NCBI GenBank assembly: GCA_023853785.1
Contig: JAJIRX010000533.1
Location: forward strand, 806,001-870,000
DNA from: Psilocybe azurescens
Taxonomy: Eukaryota; Basidiomycota; Agaricomycetes; Agaricales; Agrocybaceae
Reading direction: 5' to 3'
Length of the DNA: 64,000 nucleotides
Below, piece by piece: positions 46,565 through 61,362 of the stretch (its first letter is position 1; every line of letters starts with the position of its first letter). The notes below the pieces were generated by a model. That model saw only the letters and a list, made by a program, of their open reading frames with translations, was not told the origin of the DNA and searched no databases. Made by a program: the position numbers and the translations under genes.

Positions 46565-48410
46565 ATGGCCACGGCCAAGCCTCCGCCATACTCAAGTCAC
46601 CATGGTACGCCTTCAGTTGACATCGGCCGCTCAGTCGCGTCCTCAGCTTCACCTCCCATATACTCGACCCAACCACATGAGGATGAAGAGACTATTGCAT
46701 CCACTCCGCGCGTGGGACTGACAACGCCTCAGGGGACCTTCATCAGGCAATGGGGTCAGGCAACGCTCATTCTCAAAGATCAAGAAGATGGTGCACGGCT
46801 GCCAACATACAACCGTCATGGTCGAATTATTGGGGAGGTAGGCCTGAAGAACACGGACAAGGTTATACGGGTTACTGCCAAGGTAAGTTCAAGCAACGGT
46901 TTTGTGCGTTGAAGTTTCCGGCTCCCTGTCATACATTCGATGGGTAGCAACTCTCGCTGGGCCTTTTTCCTTGGCCCTTTCTCTTGGTCTCGAATCTAAA
47001 ATCTGCTGATCTATTCTAATATCGACTTGTATTGAATCTAAAAGCTTCATGGACATATGAGCCTATCCTCCGCAGATAGTGGCTCAATGGCCACCACCCT
47101 AGTTTCCGAAACACAAGTGCTGTGGAAGCAACATCCGGCTGATAATCCCACCGAGGCAACTGTGGACCAACGCTGCCCTTCTATACTCCCAATATACATC
47201 CAATTTCCCCACTTTTATGAAGTGCAAGGGAAGAATTGGAGATTGCCTCCCTCATTCGAGGCCACCTTCCTAGGCATTCCTGCTCTGTTCGTGCGGTGCA
47301 TGTATACCCTTAGTATAACGATCACAAGGACTAGATCCTATCATCTCGCGTCTTGGACTACAAATAAAACGTGAGTTTAGGTCGTGGCCTAACTAAGGCG
47401 TCGGTTTTTGGTTCGTGGAATGTGTTCCTGATCTAAATCTGCATATAGATATGTGACTATGGTGAACTTCCGCCCTAGAACGCGCCCCAATCGCCCAATA
47501 GTTCTTCTCGAGTCCGTGTTTTCATCAATAAAGCCTGATCCCGAGGAATGGCTCCAAGTTGTTGCAACAATGGGCGTTCGTCCGAAGGCAAAAATGAAGC
47601 CTATTGAATGCCATGTGGGTGTGTCTTCTTGTCAGAAAATACATACTCATGTCTTCCTGCCAAAAAGTTATTCATACCCTCCGTTCAAACATTCGCTCTC
47701 ACGGATACAATTCCGTTCCATCTTCAACTATGCAGCTCTATGAGTTCACTACGGGATTTGCTTCCGCCGTATAGTCCTCATTTGCAAATTACATGTCCAA
47801 CTACTAGTTCGAAGATAATAGCTGATCCTTATGCGGCTGAATGCACCATCCGTGTCTCTATTGCACGACAAGTGGTAGTAGAAGTGAATGGGCGAAGGCG
47901 ATTTAGGACCTTTACCATCGGAATTGGCAAGATGTGGTCCATTCCACCTCAGGTCGCCGTGATGGATTATGAACACGGAGAAGGTGACCCATTCTCAGGA
48001 GACGCAGATGCAGACATCTGTCTGGATTGGCAAGGTGAAGTGAAATGCTGGGGTGAAGTGACCAGTGGTGGCTTCAGTGTCGGCAATCTCATCGTCAAGG
48101 TTTGTCCAGCTTTTTATGTTTTGATTCCATCATGTTATCCGTATGATTTGCTCATGCATTGTATCTATTTTGGTTCTGTCCCTCTCGCCCGTTATCCGTC
48201 TTTGACATCTCGAATGGTGTCGGCGTCTTCGTCTTCGCCTGGCGTGCATGTGTATCCGTCCTGTCAACCTTACAGGATTTCCTTGTGCTCTCGTTGGTGC
48301 CTCCCTTTCCACGATCATCATCCCTAGTTCCGCTGCAGCTCTCACATCCTATCAAACTTGTGACGGACTCATGGATTGATGTTGATGCCCTTCATCCAGG
48401 CGATACCTAA
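46565..48410 (+). CDS. arrestin-like (alpha-arrestin fold) protein
   Basis: Five exons joined in phase: 46565-46882, 47045-47370, 47449-47614, 47668-48099 and 48276-48410; 458 residues, no frame break. The start MATAKPPPYSSHHGTP contains a PPPY stretch, a possible WW-domain contact used by alpha-arrestins to bind Rsp5-type ubiquitin ligases. The body is beta-rich: ATLILKDQEDGARLPTYNRHGRIIGEVGLKNTDKVIRVTAKLHG is the N-arrestin pattern with the Gly-rich turn and xxKLxG edge. LFIPSVQTFALTDTIPFHLQL, AECTIRVSIARQVVVEVNG and FSVGNLIVKDFLVLSL match the C-terminal half. In fungi such proteins guide endocytosis of nutrient transporters; the cargo here is unknown. The family is common in Agaricomycetes. 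Confidence 0.78.
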
Positions 48411-50771
48411 TATGTGATGCGGGAATTGGGTAAATTGAATCCCTTCGATTCCGTCTCCCGAAAACTGTATGCCCCCCCTCAACGAAGAGGCTCGGCGAGG
48501 CACTGGATATTGAATGAAATGGAAGGATGCGATAGTGTATTAAGTTATGGACCGGGTGCTAGATTGATTTTGTCTTTGTTTCTTCTACGGCGTCTGATGT
48601 ATAACGGTAGACCGGTGTTTTGTTGAAAACAGATTTCTTGAACAGTCAACTGTCTGTATTCAGGGGCTGAGTACACCGAACTATATTTCAATCTTCCGTT
48701 ATGTTGACATTTGGCTATCAATTTTTGACTTTGAGGCGACTGCGTATTTCCAGGAAATGTATACAAGTTCAGACATCGGCAGCAAAAAGCGACGGTTATA
48801 TCTCCGTGCATCTGATAGTTCCTCTCCAGGCCATGCAAATGGCAGATGGATCGAAGGATGGATAGACTGACGGATGGACGATGGACAGTGACATGGGCTG
48901 AACCTGTTGAAGGACCCCGGAAACTGACTCCTTGAAGAAAGTTCTGCGATGCATTGTCGGTGGGTGCATGCATGGACTAATGTGGAAAATTTAATTCCAT
49001 TTTTGTCCATTTCCTTTGAATGCCGCGTTTTTATTGAATTACAAGCGGGCTTGGAAGGCGGAGTACGATGCAGCTTCTAAGTGAAGCGGCTTGTGGGACT
49101 TTTGCCATAAATAGGGGCAGGACGAGACGAATATGCTCATTGATGCGTAAACGTTTTGTTGTTATGTGCTTTAAGTGAGATGGAACAGGAATTTTTAGGA
49201 GCATAAATAGATAGCGGGAAATTCCCTTGCCTCGATGCACACAACTCCTGCCAGAAAGGATGAGTATCAGTGAAGGTTTAAGAAATTGGAAATCGGGAAC
49301 GGTGCTGGAACGTTTCGAAAGCGTTCAGGCTGCTAGTGATGTGCGGTGCTCACGACGGGCTGAAATGTCCATATCGATGGCTGATTGGTAGTGTGGGGGC
49401 ACTTCTTCCAAACTATACGTACATGCGTGCAATAACGAGGCAATTTGGTACTGATCGTAGAGGGCTTTGTCATAGGGGTTTGCCGAATGACATGTTGAGT
49501 TTTCCTTCAGAAGGCGTCATGGAATGCACAAGGCATGCAATGTGTTTTCTTCAGGCTTCTAAAATGCCGTGAGCCGCTAATGCATACATCTCTCCTGATA
49601 TTAGAACTTTAGAAAAAAATTGGCTATGGGACGAGCGCCCGAGGTAACATCGTCGATAAATAACTAGCGTTAGTTGTGCAAATTTATCACCTATACCTAT
49701 TTCAAATACAGTGTGCCACAGAACCCCAGGGTGTGGCATCTGTCTTCCGTATGTTTCAGTTTATAATGATTTTTCTTCTGTTGTAAGTACGACCGATATC
49801 AAAATGGCATAGATGCCAGGCTGCAGGATAGTTTGGAGTCTGAAGACCCTGGTGCCGGCACTCATGTTCTTTTTGACTACCTACAGACTTCTATGGATGA
49901 AAGAATGAACTGCTTCATTGCAGGAGATAAAAAAACAAGTGCCGCATGTTCTTCGAATTCGTGAGCTTGCTTGTGCGCGTTGCCAGGAAGCTCTCATTCA
50001 ATATCTACTCCATCCGAAACGATGCGGGGCAACGGCCTTTTTGGGGGGTCAAGAATTTAAATGGCGATGTTCCTTGGCGTCTATCAAAGCGCAGTCGAGG
50101 CTAGTCGAGGGTTATGGGCGGCCATTGCAATTCGTTGGAATTGTACACAAGGGGAGGCCATTACTTGACAAGCGAAGGTGAGGTTGGACTCTCTGGGGTC
50201 TTGAAAGTCTTTTTATAGATCACGAAAGGCCTGGAATGCGCGACACTGCACAGTCACGTAAAAAAAGTGGAAGGAAGCGATGGGAGATGCAAAAATGGAT
50301 CAAAAGAAGAAGCGGTAAAAGACGGGAAGATTTACGCATGTGGCAAGATCGGCCGCTGATAAGAGGGCGAGGGGGTCGACCTGATTTAAAATAAAGACAT
50401 GATGTACACGGTATATAAGCCGAGAGAGGAAAGGTACGGTGTATGAGACGGGGAAATACGCGCAAAGTGAATGTATGCATGCACGTTTGTACAACGACCA
50501 TAGGCAAATCGAAATAGCTATAAAGAAGAGACAGGTTCACCAACACTTTCTCCCCCTCACCAGCATCACACGGCCCGCCCCCCACCGAATCGAGCCAATC
50601 CGTGAGGAGCCCGACCATCCCCAACGCCATCACAGACCGAGACCACCCCTCCCACGAACCGCCTCTGCTCCCCAGCTCATCTCCACCAACACAACCGCGC
50701 CGGTTCATATAAACAGGTCAGTTTGTTTACCCGCTATTTCACCTCCCGCCTTGCTCACAACCACCACCAGC
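48411..50771. other. long intergenic region upstream of UGP1
   Basis: 2.4 kb without a supportable gene. A tatataag element sits near 50411, and C-rich/pyrimidine-rich sequence fills 50540-50770, fitting a 5' leader of a highly expressed gene. A 162-codon minus-strand frame at 50220-50708 is low in coding character. Confidence 0.45.
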
Positions 50772-52771
<2,000 letters not shown>

Positions 52772-53824
52772 TCACAGTTCAATCGTTGAAGATACCCCTT
52801 GATTTGCGTCGATATGAACACATTTCTTTTCATCGACGTACACCCATTTCGATATGATATATAGAATTTCTCTCTCTAGTTCTTCACCCTTCACTTTCCC
52901 TGACCGCAAACCAAAGACCACAGGCAAACGACACCTGTACCAGGACGACATTCTACACACGATGTCCCTTAGTTATCCAACAAACCAAGCCAAACCTAGG
53001 ACAATTACTCATTGCACTATATCAATCTATTATAGTAAACTTTTTTCTCTTGACCCCTTTCCTTGCCTTCATAATCTTTTTGTGCGCGTCTTCGCAGTTT
53101 TCTTTTCTCTACAGGCGTGGATAGGATGGATTGGAGCTCAGGATTTACCACACAGTTTCTCGGATACATATATAATTTTACACTCTTATTTTTTTTTGGT
53201 TATACTTAGATTTTTGGTTTTGCTTTCCCTAACTACATACCTCGAGGATTTCTTGCATGGAATGAACGTTTGTTGAGAGACAATGACTCGAAACTGTACT
53301 TCTTGTCGAAAATACCATTACACTCTCATAAACGCTGCTGACCCGGGCCCACATTTCCGAGATTTGTATGTAGATTACCTTAGTACGGATCAATAAGTAA
53401 TCGATGGAAATTGAAATGTATGTAACCTTCATAATCATTCCTATTCGTCTGTCGCATTCTATCTGAGCATCACGCATTTCGGCCCTTTGAATCTAAAAAA
53501 AAGCAAACCACTCATGCTCAAGTCTCCGAAGATGAGCCGGGTTTTCAACCAGGACCCAAGTACATAGTATTCTGGCAATATACCAGTGGACGGCCTATAT
53601 ACAGTTGGCCCATCACTATATCGTCCTCATTCATGATCCATGAAATACGCAGTCATGAAGATAATCCGAGACGCCGACAACGACGTCGACTCGCCTTGAC
53701 TCTTCATGACACTAACTCCAATTTACCTGAAGTGGGAATAGAGTATACCAATTGCGGCGCAATGAATGTAATGTCATCCTTATATTGTCTTTCTGTACGT
53801 TACATGCGAACCTTCCACAGTTGT
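52772..53824. other. convergent 3' region
   Basis: About 1 kb between the 3' ends of UGP1 and the DUF6533 gene. Poly-pyrimidine tracts occur (e.g. near 53190). No gene seen. Confidence 0.45.
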
Positions 53825-55064
53825 TTATAGATGCACAGGTCGTCGTCCATGATGTTGCGATGAAAGTATCAATCTGCACGACTGTAGTTCTTTGTCAGTC
53901 TCGTTTGCTCCACGGCGTATTTGAACAGCATAGTCTTACCAACGCCGACAAGATACCGGAGCAGCATCTAAACGGAAAGAATTTTCTGAATTAAGTGCCA
54001 ATCCAGAGTGATAATAACACCTACGGGAAGAGAAACACAGATATTGCATTGCGGAGAATATAAATATAGGTCGCTATGATCAAAACTTCAAGGATGATAA
54101 ACGTAGGTTAGTGTCGCTTGCAATAGGAAGAAGCCAGGAGGTGACTCACCAATGAAGGTCAAGTACGACTCCGTTCCTGTATCTGCCAGCCGATACATGA
54201 TGCGCGTTCTCCCTTGGCTGGTTCGTAGCGCACGATTGAACGCCAAAAAAACAAGTACAGTCTGAACAATAATCTCTCCAGCTCTGTTTAAAAGTTAAAG
54301 CCTGTCGAAGAAATCGCAAGAAGACTCAAGAGAAATATACGTACATGTAGTGCCCGGCAACTGTCATTGGTGCTGTATCTCTGCCCATTGGGCTAAAGTG
54401 GCTAAGTGTGCGGAAGACAAAGACTGCAGTAACGCCGACAAGAATAATTTTGCCAGACATCATGCTACACAGAAAGATGAACATTCCTCTCCTTCTGTGA
54501 TACATAAAATATACTAGAATACTTGATCAACCAAACAGGATTAAGAGGAATCAATATTGACTGCGTACCCCTTCGGCAAAGAACGTAATCGACCACACCC
54601 ACCAGGGTTTGCCAGATGAAGAACTTGTACAAGACCCAGATGGCTAGACCTGGTGGCGAAGGTTGCGTGCTATCAAGATTTTGGTATTGCGGGGCATAAT
54701 AAAAATGCTGTCTATATCGTATGGTCAGTATTTGCCCATGAAGATTAGACCTGTTGAGACCCAGCACGTACATGTGAACGACAAGAATAAAATAACGCGA
54801 ATAAAGATAAAGCCCTTTCGTAACCGTGAAATCATCTAGAGTCCTGGACAAAGTTCAAAACACACAAAAGTCAATGCACTGCCGCCTGACTTGGATATTC
54901 GTGGAAATCACATCCAAATGTATTCCACCTCTTCCTCAAAGCTCGTAAAGAGCTCACATGCATTCAGCATGATACCAGTCACTGAGTTCGCACAGTATAA
55001 TTAAAATTTAAAGAAACAATATCTGGTTCGAACGCTTACAAGACGCGCCCCGAGCAAGTTCCAT
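53825..55064 (-). CDS. DUF6533-type seven-helix membrane protein A (short C-tail)
   Basis: Nine exons in phase: 55064-55040, 54981-54912, 54843-54772, 54711-54569, 54513-54345, 54283-54150, 54085-54025, 53967-53940 and 53881-53825; 252 residues. The DUF6533 N-terminus is recognisable: SFEEEVEYIWM joined to TLDDFTVTKGLYLYSRYFILVVHI. Further helices include LAIWVLYKFFIWQTLVGVVDYVL, KIILVGVTAVFVF and GEIIVQTVLVFLAF. Exon sizes (25, 70, 72, 143, 169, 134, 61, 28, 57) almost match those of the gene at 59981, so the two are paralogues. The last exon is much shorter here: SCRLIL is followed quickly by a stop, so the cytoplasmic tail is lost. Function of the family is unknown; the fold is receptor-like. 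Confidence 0.75.
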
Positions 55065-55932
55065 CGTACTAATAGGAGGTCTCAAATCTTGATTGGTGAA
55101 GCTGGGCTGGATCAAACGTTGGGAGCGCAACTCTAGATGGGGGCCGTTACTAGCCAGTGAAGGGCGAGCTTTATCCTTCTTCGCTAAGCGTTACGTTACG
55201 TACCTGTTCATCGGGCGCGAACACAGACCCTGACAAAATGCGAAAACTAAGTTGTGTCGGAGGAAGTAAACCATAATATTCTGTGCTCAGGACACCATTG
55301 GGTCATAACATATTGGTTCGTATTCGTATGTTTGACATCCATGGCTGGGAGCTTTATATGACTAGTAAGGACTGGAAGAAAGGTGGGAGACAATTCGCAG
55401 CTGCCTGCCTTGGTTGCGACCTGAAATTTCCGTAATTGCTTAGAAATATGACAAAGATAAAGTTTAGTGTTGGATGGGGAAAAGGAAGGGTCCCGAATTC
55501 TCGGGCTGTAACTTGGAGGTGGACACATAACAACGAAGAGAAACATTGAAACCAGGATACTTACACTCGCATCGTTTTAAGGTCGATTACACTATATGTA
55601 CCAATAGGCGGCATTTTAGATGTTTATCGTTGAAGGGCTTTTTACTTAAACACACTCACATATGGAGATAAATGTCCCTCAATAACGTTATTGTTTCACT
55701 TAATTAGATTGGTCATGCGTAGATTCCATCTATATACATACCCTGAGGGCAGGCACTCGCCATTCGTCAGACTTGCACATCGAAGTTCGAACTACCTTGA
55801 TTACACGATGTTCTGTATATGGTTTTGATCAACGACCAGACTCTAGGCAAGGGATGAACGATTGATTCATATATAGATAGTGCGGAGCAGTCGAAACCAG
55901 TCGACGACGACGAAAAAGGATGTACAATGGTA
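55065..55932. other. intergenic with weak coding-like segments
   Basis: A minus-strand stretch around 55200-55280 (containing MVYFLRHNLVFAF) and an ATG at 55614 (MPPIGTYSVIDLKT) look faintly coding, possibly an unrecognised small gene or old exons, but I could not build a consistent model. Confidence 0.3.
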
Positions 55933-58158
55933 TTACAGTTCCTAATTGGAGATTGTAGACCATGAGAATAGACACATGTTCCAGTTTTAGCGAAGACACT
56001 TACAATCATATTCAAGTTTCCAGACAACAATCCTGTAGACAGTAAAAAGATATAGGTATGCAGCAAAATCTACAAAAATCAGCGACTCAACGGTTCTCAA
56101 GGACACAACCATCAGGGACGTCTATACGCTGGCCTTCATTTGCAACCACTGAATGAATTTGTGTTAGATTAGATGTATCGTGCGTACGAAAAGAGACAAC
56201 TGTACCGATGACTGTTCCACGGAGCGTTACATCCCGCCCAAAGTGAACATCGCCTGCAACGGTCAAATGATCGAGCTCAACGATGTGAGGAATTTGTTTG
56301 AATCGTTTCTGGAACTGTTGAATCTAACATGGATATGATTGAGTTACCCGACTCAGATTCTGGAGTGGCGGTGCGGAATCACCTTTCTGAAATGGCCCCC
56401 AAGTTTGATAACGGGAGGCGTCTCGAACATCCTATTCTCGTTCATAACAAGGCGTCCATGGTCCAGGGTGAAGACATCGCTCTGTACCAAGAGGAGATCG
56501 GAACAGTCTTTCACTGGTAAAAACCTTGTTCGGGGAACTTGGATGCCATGGGCGTTTTGAAAGTGTCGTATTGCGGAGCCAGCCGCAGTTTCCAACTTGA
56601 AAGGCATGAGCAAGCGCTATTTCGGTCTTCGATATGTTGGCGTACCTGAAGCACAGAACGACCGTCCTCCAAAGTCTTGGAATTACAGATGATGTCCAGT
56701 GTCATATCACCCGCCTGTAGTAGTCGCTTGAGCGCTAGAATATAACGGTTGTAATCTAACACCCTCGATAATAATGGAAGAAAAGGGGCACACCTTTCAA
56801 ACTAATCCATAGGTTGTTAGTGTTGAACATCCTAATGCTGCGAGCTACAATTATGAAAGCTATTAATGTGACTTTCTGGTAAATATATGCTCTTTATCCT
56901 ACACTGATTAAACTCTTCTGCATATTCCTCAGGAATTTGTGTCGTCTCAAGCAGGCGAACGCTCCCGTCATAATCTGCGAAAATCATGTGTTAACCGTTG
57001 ATTTTGCGGAAAATAGTCGCCGTATTACTGATGAGTGTTCCACCCTGAAGAAAGGACATGTTAGACCTGTATGAAGGTAATATAAGATTTGCGCCTACCT
57101 TGATATCAACTTTGGTTTTATTGGTTACCTCCATGATGAACTCACTGTTCGTATCTATCATGTGTTGAAGGATCCTCGGATCCACCCTGAGTAAAAGATT
57201 AGTTTCTTCGTTTGGCAGATGCGATGCTATTCTCACTCACACAGCTCCAAGGTTATCAGAATTTGAAACAAACAAGTATTCTTTTCCTTGAGAAAGTAAA
57301 TTGTCAAGAACTCCAGAGCGATACAGGGAGTTGTACAAGTCCCCGTGTCCTGGTGGGTACCATGCAGCCTTTCCTTCCTGCACACTTTTAGCGAACGACA
57401 GTAACGATTCTCTTAGAATGCGAGGATATCTAGATTGATTGAAGGTTGTAATCTTGATCTGCCGATTGGCATATTTCTTGACAATGCGCAGAGTATCTTC
57501 CTCGGTGTTGAATGAAGTCATCAAAATAAGAGGAACTTCCGTATGGTGGGTGGCATTTAGATGCTCGATCTGCTGAACAACCAAGTCCAAGAATGTGAGC
57601 TTGTTTTGTACTTCAAGAGCACTCTTCGCTCCGTTCATGCCTAGGAAATATCAGTCGGACCAAGTACAATGGTTACTACGATGTATTCCCACCCATAGAA
57701 GTTCCGAGGCCACCATTGACCTTTAGAACAGCAAGTTTGTCAAGAAGGCTAGGAGTGACATTTTCGGCTTTCTGTAGGAGGTGGTCGTAGGGAATAATTT
57801 GGTCTCCTTCCAGAGCTCGAACTTTCCGCCAGTCTCTAGAAATTTCAAGTTAGGTTAATTGTAAGTAGAACTACTGAGCTTGCATACAAGACAGGTCCGC
57901 CTGCGAGCTCGGACATGTATCGCTTGTAAAGCGACAAAAATGACTGCATTTCTTCCAGGAATAACTATTGCGAATTTATAATCACTCATAAGAGGTTTAG
58001 AGGGAACACACCTTTCTAGGAAATGAATCGCGAACTGTGTTGACGAGTTTATCGAGTTCATCACTCATAGGCTTTGCAACATCCAAACTCGACAACTCTG
58101 GGAAATGTTTCGCAGAACGGCGATGGAAACGAGAAATAGGATGTTTGAAAAGAGGCAT
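55933..58158 (-). CDS. second UTP-glucose-1-phosphate uridylyltransferase (UGPase paralogue)
   Basis: Intact UGPase on the opposite strand to UGP1, about a dozen exons from ATG 58158 ([22 protein letters not shown]) to a 9-base last exon 55941-55933 (Glu-Leu-stop), the same tiny last exon as UGP1. Conserved elements are [73 protein letters not shown] followed by [39 protein letters not shown] and [20 protein letters not shown] with LLSGNLNMI. Exons encode clearly diverged sequence, so this is not a recent copy. The region around [13 protein letters not shown] is about three residues shorter than in UGP1. All key motifs are kept, so activity is plausible. Fungi usually have one such gene. Confidence 0.87.
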
Positions 58159-58497
58159 ACTGAACGTGAGGAAGTGATGATAGTTTCATGGCCCTTAACG
58201 CGTCTCGACCTTAATAGTGCCATGCCGCTCAAGCAAGGCTAGTCTACGTTGTAAGCGTGTGGCAAGCGATCGATGCATGCGTACAGAACGAGATTCACAG
58301 AGGTATTTCACATAGCATGCAAGAGCAACATCAGCACAGATTAGAATTGGTGCACAAGGTTGCCTAGTTTGCTCATCAATTGAAGTATATTTTCGGTAAT
58401 TGCCAGTCGGAGACTGAAACATAGGCAAACCTTAATTTCCAGTATCATCACAAACCTTGAGTACTCATCAAGACTCCCATCCTCAAGACACTTCAAC
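58159..58497. promoter_or_regulatory. divergent promoter region, UGPase paralogue / eS8
   Basis: 340 bases between two divergent start codons, one of them a ribosomal-protein gene, so strong plus-strand transcription is expected. No single motif assigned. Confidence 0.5.
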
Positions 58498-59421
58498 ATG
58501 GGTCAGTGCTGCAAAAATGCTATCCCTTCGTCGTCATTCTGATAATGGTGTATTCCTTTAGGTATCTCCCGTTCATCACGCCACAAGCGTTCGGAGACCG
58601 GTGGTCAACGCTCCCACTACCGCAAAAAGAAAGTTCGAGCTCGGTCGTCAGCCCGCCAGCACCAAGCTCGGTGCTAAGCGTGTCCACACCGTTCGCGTCC
58701 GTGGAGGAAACCTGAAATACAGAGCTCTCCGTCTCGAGTCCGGAAACTTCGCATGGGGATCTGAGCACACCACCAGGAAGACAAGAATCATCTCCGTTGT
58801 ATGTTCATCTAGATTTCCATCGAAAAGTACGAGTCTTAAATCTGGAGTTTTTAGGTCTACAACGCCTCCAACAACGAACTTGTCCGAACTAACACCCTGG
58901 TCAAGAATGCCATCATCCAAGTCGATGCCGCTCCTTTCCGCCAATGGTACGAATCACACGTAAGTGCTTCCACATCCCAAATTCGGTATTTATAATCAGA
59001 TTGTTCATTTCTTTTAATCTAGTATGCCCAACCCGTAACCAAAAGGGCAAGACTGCTGCCACCGATGCCGCTGCTGAGCCCGTGAAACTTTCAAATCACG
59101 CTCAACGCAGCTTGGACGAGAAGAAGAAGGGTGCGTCATTCACATTTCGACTTCACAACTGCATGTCTGACCATCCCACAGATGCTAAGATTGATCCCCT
59201 TCTCGAGTCTCAGTTCGCCGCTGGTCGTCTGTACGCCGCTATCTCAAGCCGACCTGGTCAATCAGGACGTGCTGATGGTTACATTCTGGAAGGCAAGGAG
59301 CTTGAGGTAAGTTGATCATGATATATAGTTGCATGTATTGTTTCTGACATTGTCTTTCATCTTCTATCAGTTCTACCTCAGGAAGTTGAGGACCAGGAAA
59401 GAGAAGCATGCCCATGCTTAA
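58498..59421 (+). CDS. RPS8: 40S ribosomal protein eS8 (two homopolymer frame breaks)
   Basis: Small-subunit ribosomal protein. Six exons: 58498-58501 (only ATGG), 58562-58798, 58855-58959, 59033-59130, 59182-59306 and 59371-59421. The sequence is highly conserved: [128 protein letters not shown]. The frame is lost in AAAAA at 58624-58628 (two bases short or one long) and in AAAA at 59041-59044 (one short). As an essential, usually single-copy gene this cannot be a pseudogene in a living strain unless another copy exists. Intron directly after ATGG is common for ribosomal genes. Confidence 0.94.
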
Positions 59422-59980
59422 TTTTCTACCTTTCTTCTTGTTGCAGTACGTTATATGGGTTGGTGCACCAAAATAGCGCATATATCGATTATTCTCTTTC
59501 TACGACCATGCTTGTATGTTGCAAATATATGCCTCTTTAAAACAAAATAATGCCTTTCATTGAGCAAAAATTTCAGATGGAAGTGTTTAGTTACTAAGAT
59601 TGATGGCATCTTGTACTATTTATTCAATATTCTATCAATATAAGGACTGAGACAAGTCTGAGAGCCACATGTGGCAGATCTCACGGTGGTAGGAAGAAAA
59701 GGATATCCTTGTTCACAACCAAATTGCCGACACTAGAACCTTACTATCGGTTCAAGTACTGCAAATTATCCGTGGACTCGAGCCATATGCCCGTGTTTTG
59801 AACCATGGACAGGGCATTTCCACTTGCTTGGTTCACCGCCGCATAATGCACACTTTTGACGAACTTCATATTTATATAGTTTGAAAGTACTCGTTTGAAA
59901 CATCATAGGAGTTTTTGCTGCTGCCATCGACTGGGTTTCGCACTGCTAAACATCACACCAGTGGGGCTATTCTCCATGTC
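59422..59980. other. intergenic, nothing recognised
   Basis: 3' flank of eS8 and upstream region of the DUF6533 gene. No coding signal. Confidence 0.45.
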
Positions 59981-61362
59981 ATGAACACTTTGCGCGCAGC
60001 TTCATGTGAGCGTCATATTTTAATTGTTATTCTTGGTTCTGTTATGTGCTGATGTCTCTCAGATGCAGGTTTGGCGTTTTCTAGTTGGGAGGTATTGATT
60101 ACGCTCCAAGACGAGATCGACTTGATGTGGATGTCAGTTTGAGCTCATACCTTGGCATCCAGGACACTTGTTGAGCAGAGTTCTGACTCCTCTTGACGCG
60201 TATATAGGCAATCGAGAAGATGGACGATTATCAAGGTTCTCTACTTCTTTGTGCGATATTTTGCCTTGGCTATTTCAATGTGCGTATACGGTCGACTGCC
60301 TGCTCGTAACGTATTAAACTGGAGAGAAATAGCAATAACACCATCGTGGCGAGTATCCTTCAAGCTCGATATCCTGTGCCACGGGAGATTTGTCGGCTAT
60401 GGCTCACATATCAAGCTCTTGCGATATATCTCTTGTTGGGAGCGGTAGATGTTATTCTTATGATCAGAGGTAACATTGAAGAGTTATTTGCGCTGGCCTT
60501 TTCTGATTTTTGCTTTTCGATGACTATAGTGTATGCCTTTTACAACAGGCGTCGTTGGATCGGGACTTTGATGATATTTTTAATCTTCCTCAGAATCAGC
60601 CTTTCGTCTGCCAGTGCTGTCATGACGGTTCCCAACCAAGAGTTCAACAAAGCATGCTTAAACAAGAACGTTCCATCTGTGGTGATGTACTTCTTCATGT
60701 CCGTAGTTCCAACCTCCTTGCATTTGGCCTTGTTACTCAATATTTTAACAGAATGGGAGAATTTATCATCCAGAGTATAATTCTTGGGCTTACATTCCTC
60801 AAGCATCTCGTTGCTCTGCGGGCTGGATGGGCAAGTACACCTTTGGTGTCTTTGCTTTGCAGGGACGGTGCAACCACGTTTACTATTATTATAGGTATGT
60901 CGGCGCCATAGTATTGAGTTCTCACGAGCACTTTTTATATTTTATAGGCGTCTTAATAGGCACTTTAGTATATGCGCGCCTCGAGTATATGCATGACTCG
61001 GCCCACGCCGTCTTTCCGTGAGTTGCAGAAGCTGTTATCGTTCTTTGATCTTCCTCGACTGACATTTGAAAAGTTCTTTTGTTTCGATACTCTCCTGTGT
61101 GGTGAGTGGATTTCGATTTACATGGACCAGGATTTGCACATCTCATCACAAATTGCAGGGCTGCCGGTTAATAATTGGCATGCAGAAATTGGCAGTCCAC
61201 CCAGACCTACCGGAAGATCCCCTCCCTACGGATAGCCACGAGTTCACAACAATTATAGATTCTCTGTGGACGAGGACGCCGTCTGCGCGGACACATGGGT
61301 CGCCACTTGCTAGGACGTCATCTGTTCAAACGTCCTCTGCAATCTCAGGCTTAGTCTCATAA
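59981..61362 (+). CDS. DUF6533-type seven-helix membrane protein B
   Basis: Nine exons in phase: 59981-60005, 60063-60132, 60208-60279, 60333-60469, 60530-60698, 60752-60894, 60948-61017, 61074-61101 and 61159-61362; 305 residues. The DUF6533 start is AGLAFSSWEVLITLQDEIDLMW followed by VLYFFVRYFALAISM. Later helices include LTYQALAIYLLLGAVDVILM, GTLMIFLIFLRISLS and the signature IIQSIILGLTFLKHLVALRAGW, then GCRLIIGMQKLA and a Ser/Thr-rich cytoplasmic tail ending in SGLVS. Exon sizes 25, 70, 72, 169 and 28 are identical to the paralogue at 53825-55064. The topology is receptor-like, but no ligand or partner is known for the family. No frame break. Confidence 0.8.

Noticed and set aside
50220..50708. 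162-codon minus-strand frame upstream of UGP1
   Set aside because: It is antisense to the pyrimidine-rich leader, has low-complexity composition and no family features.
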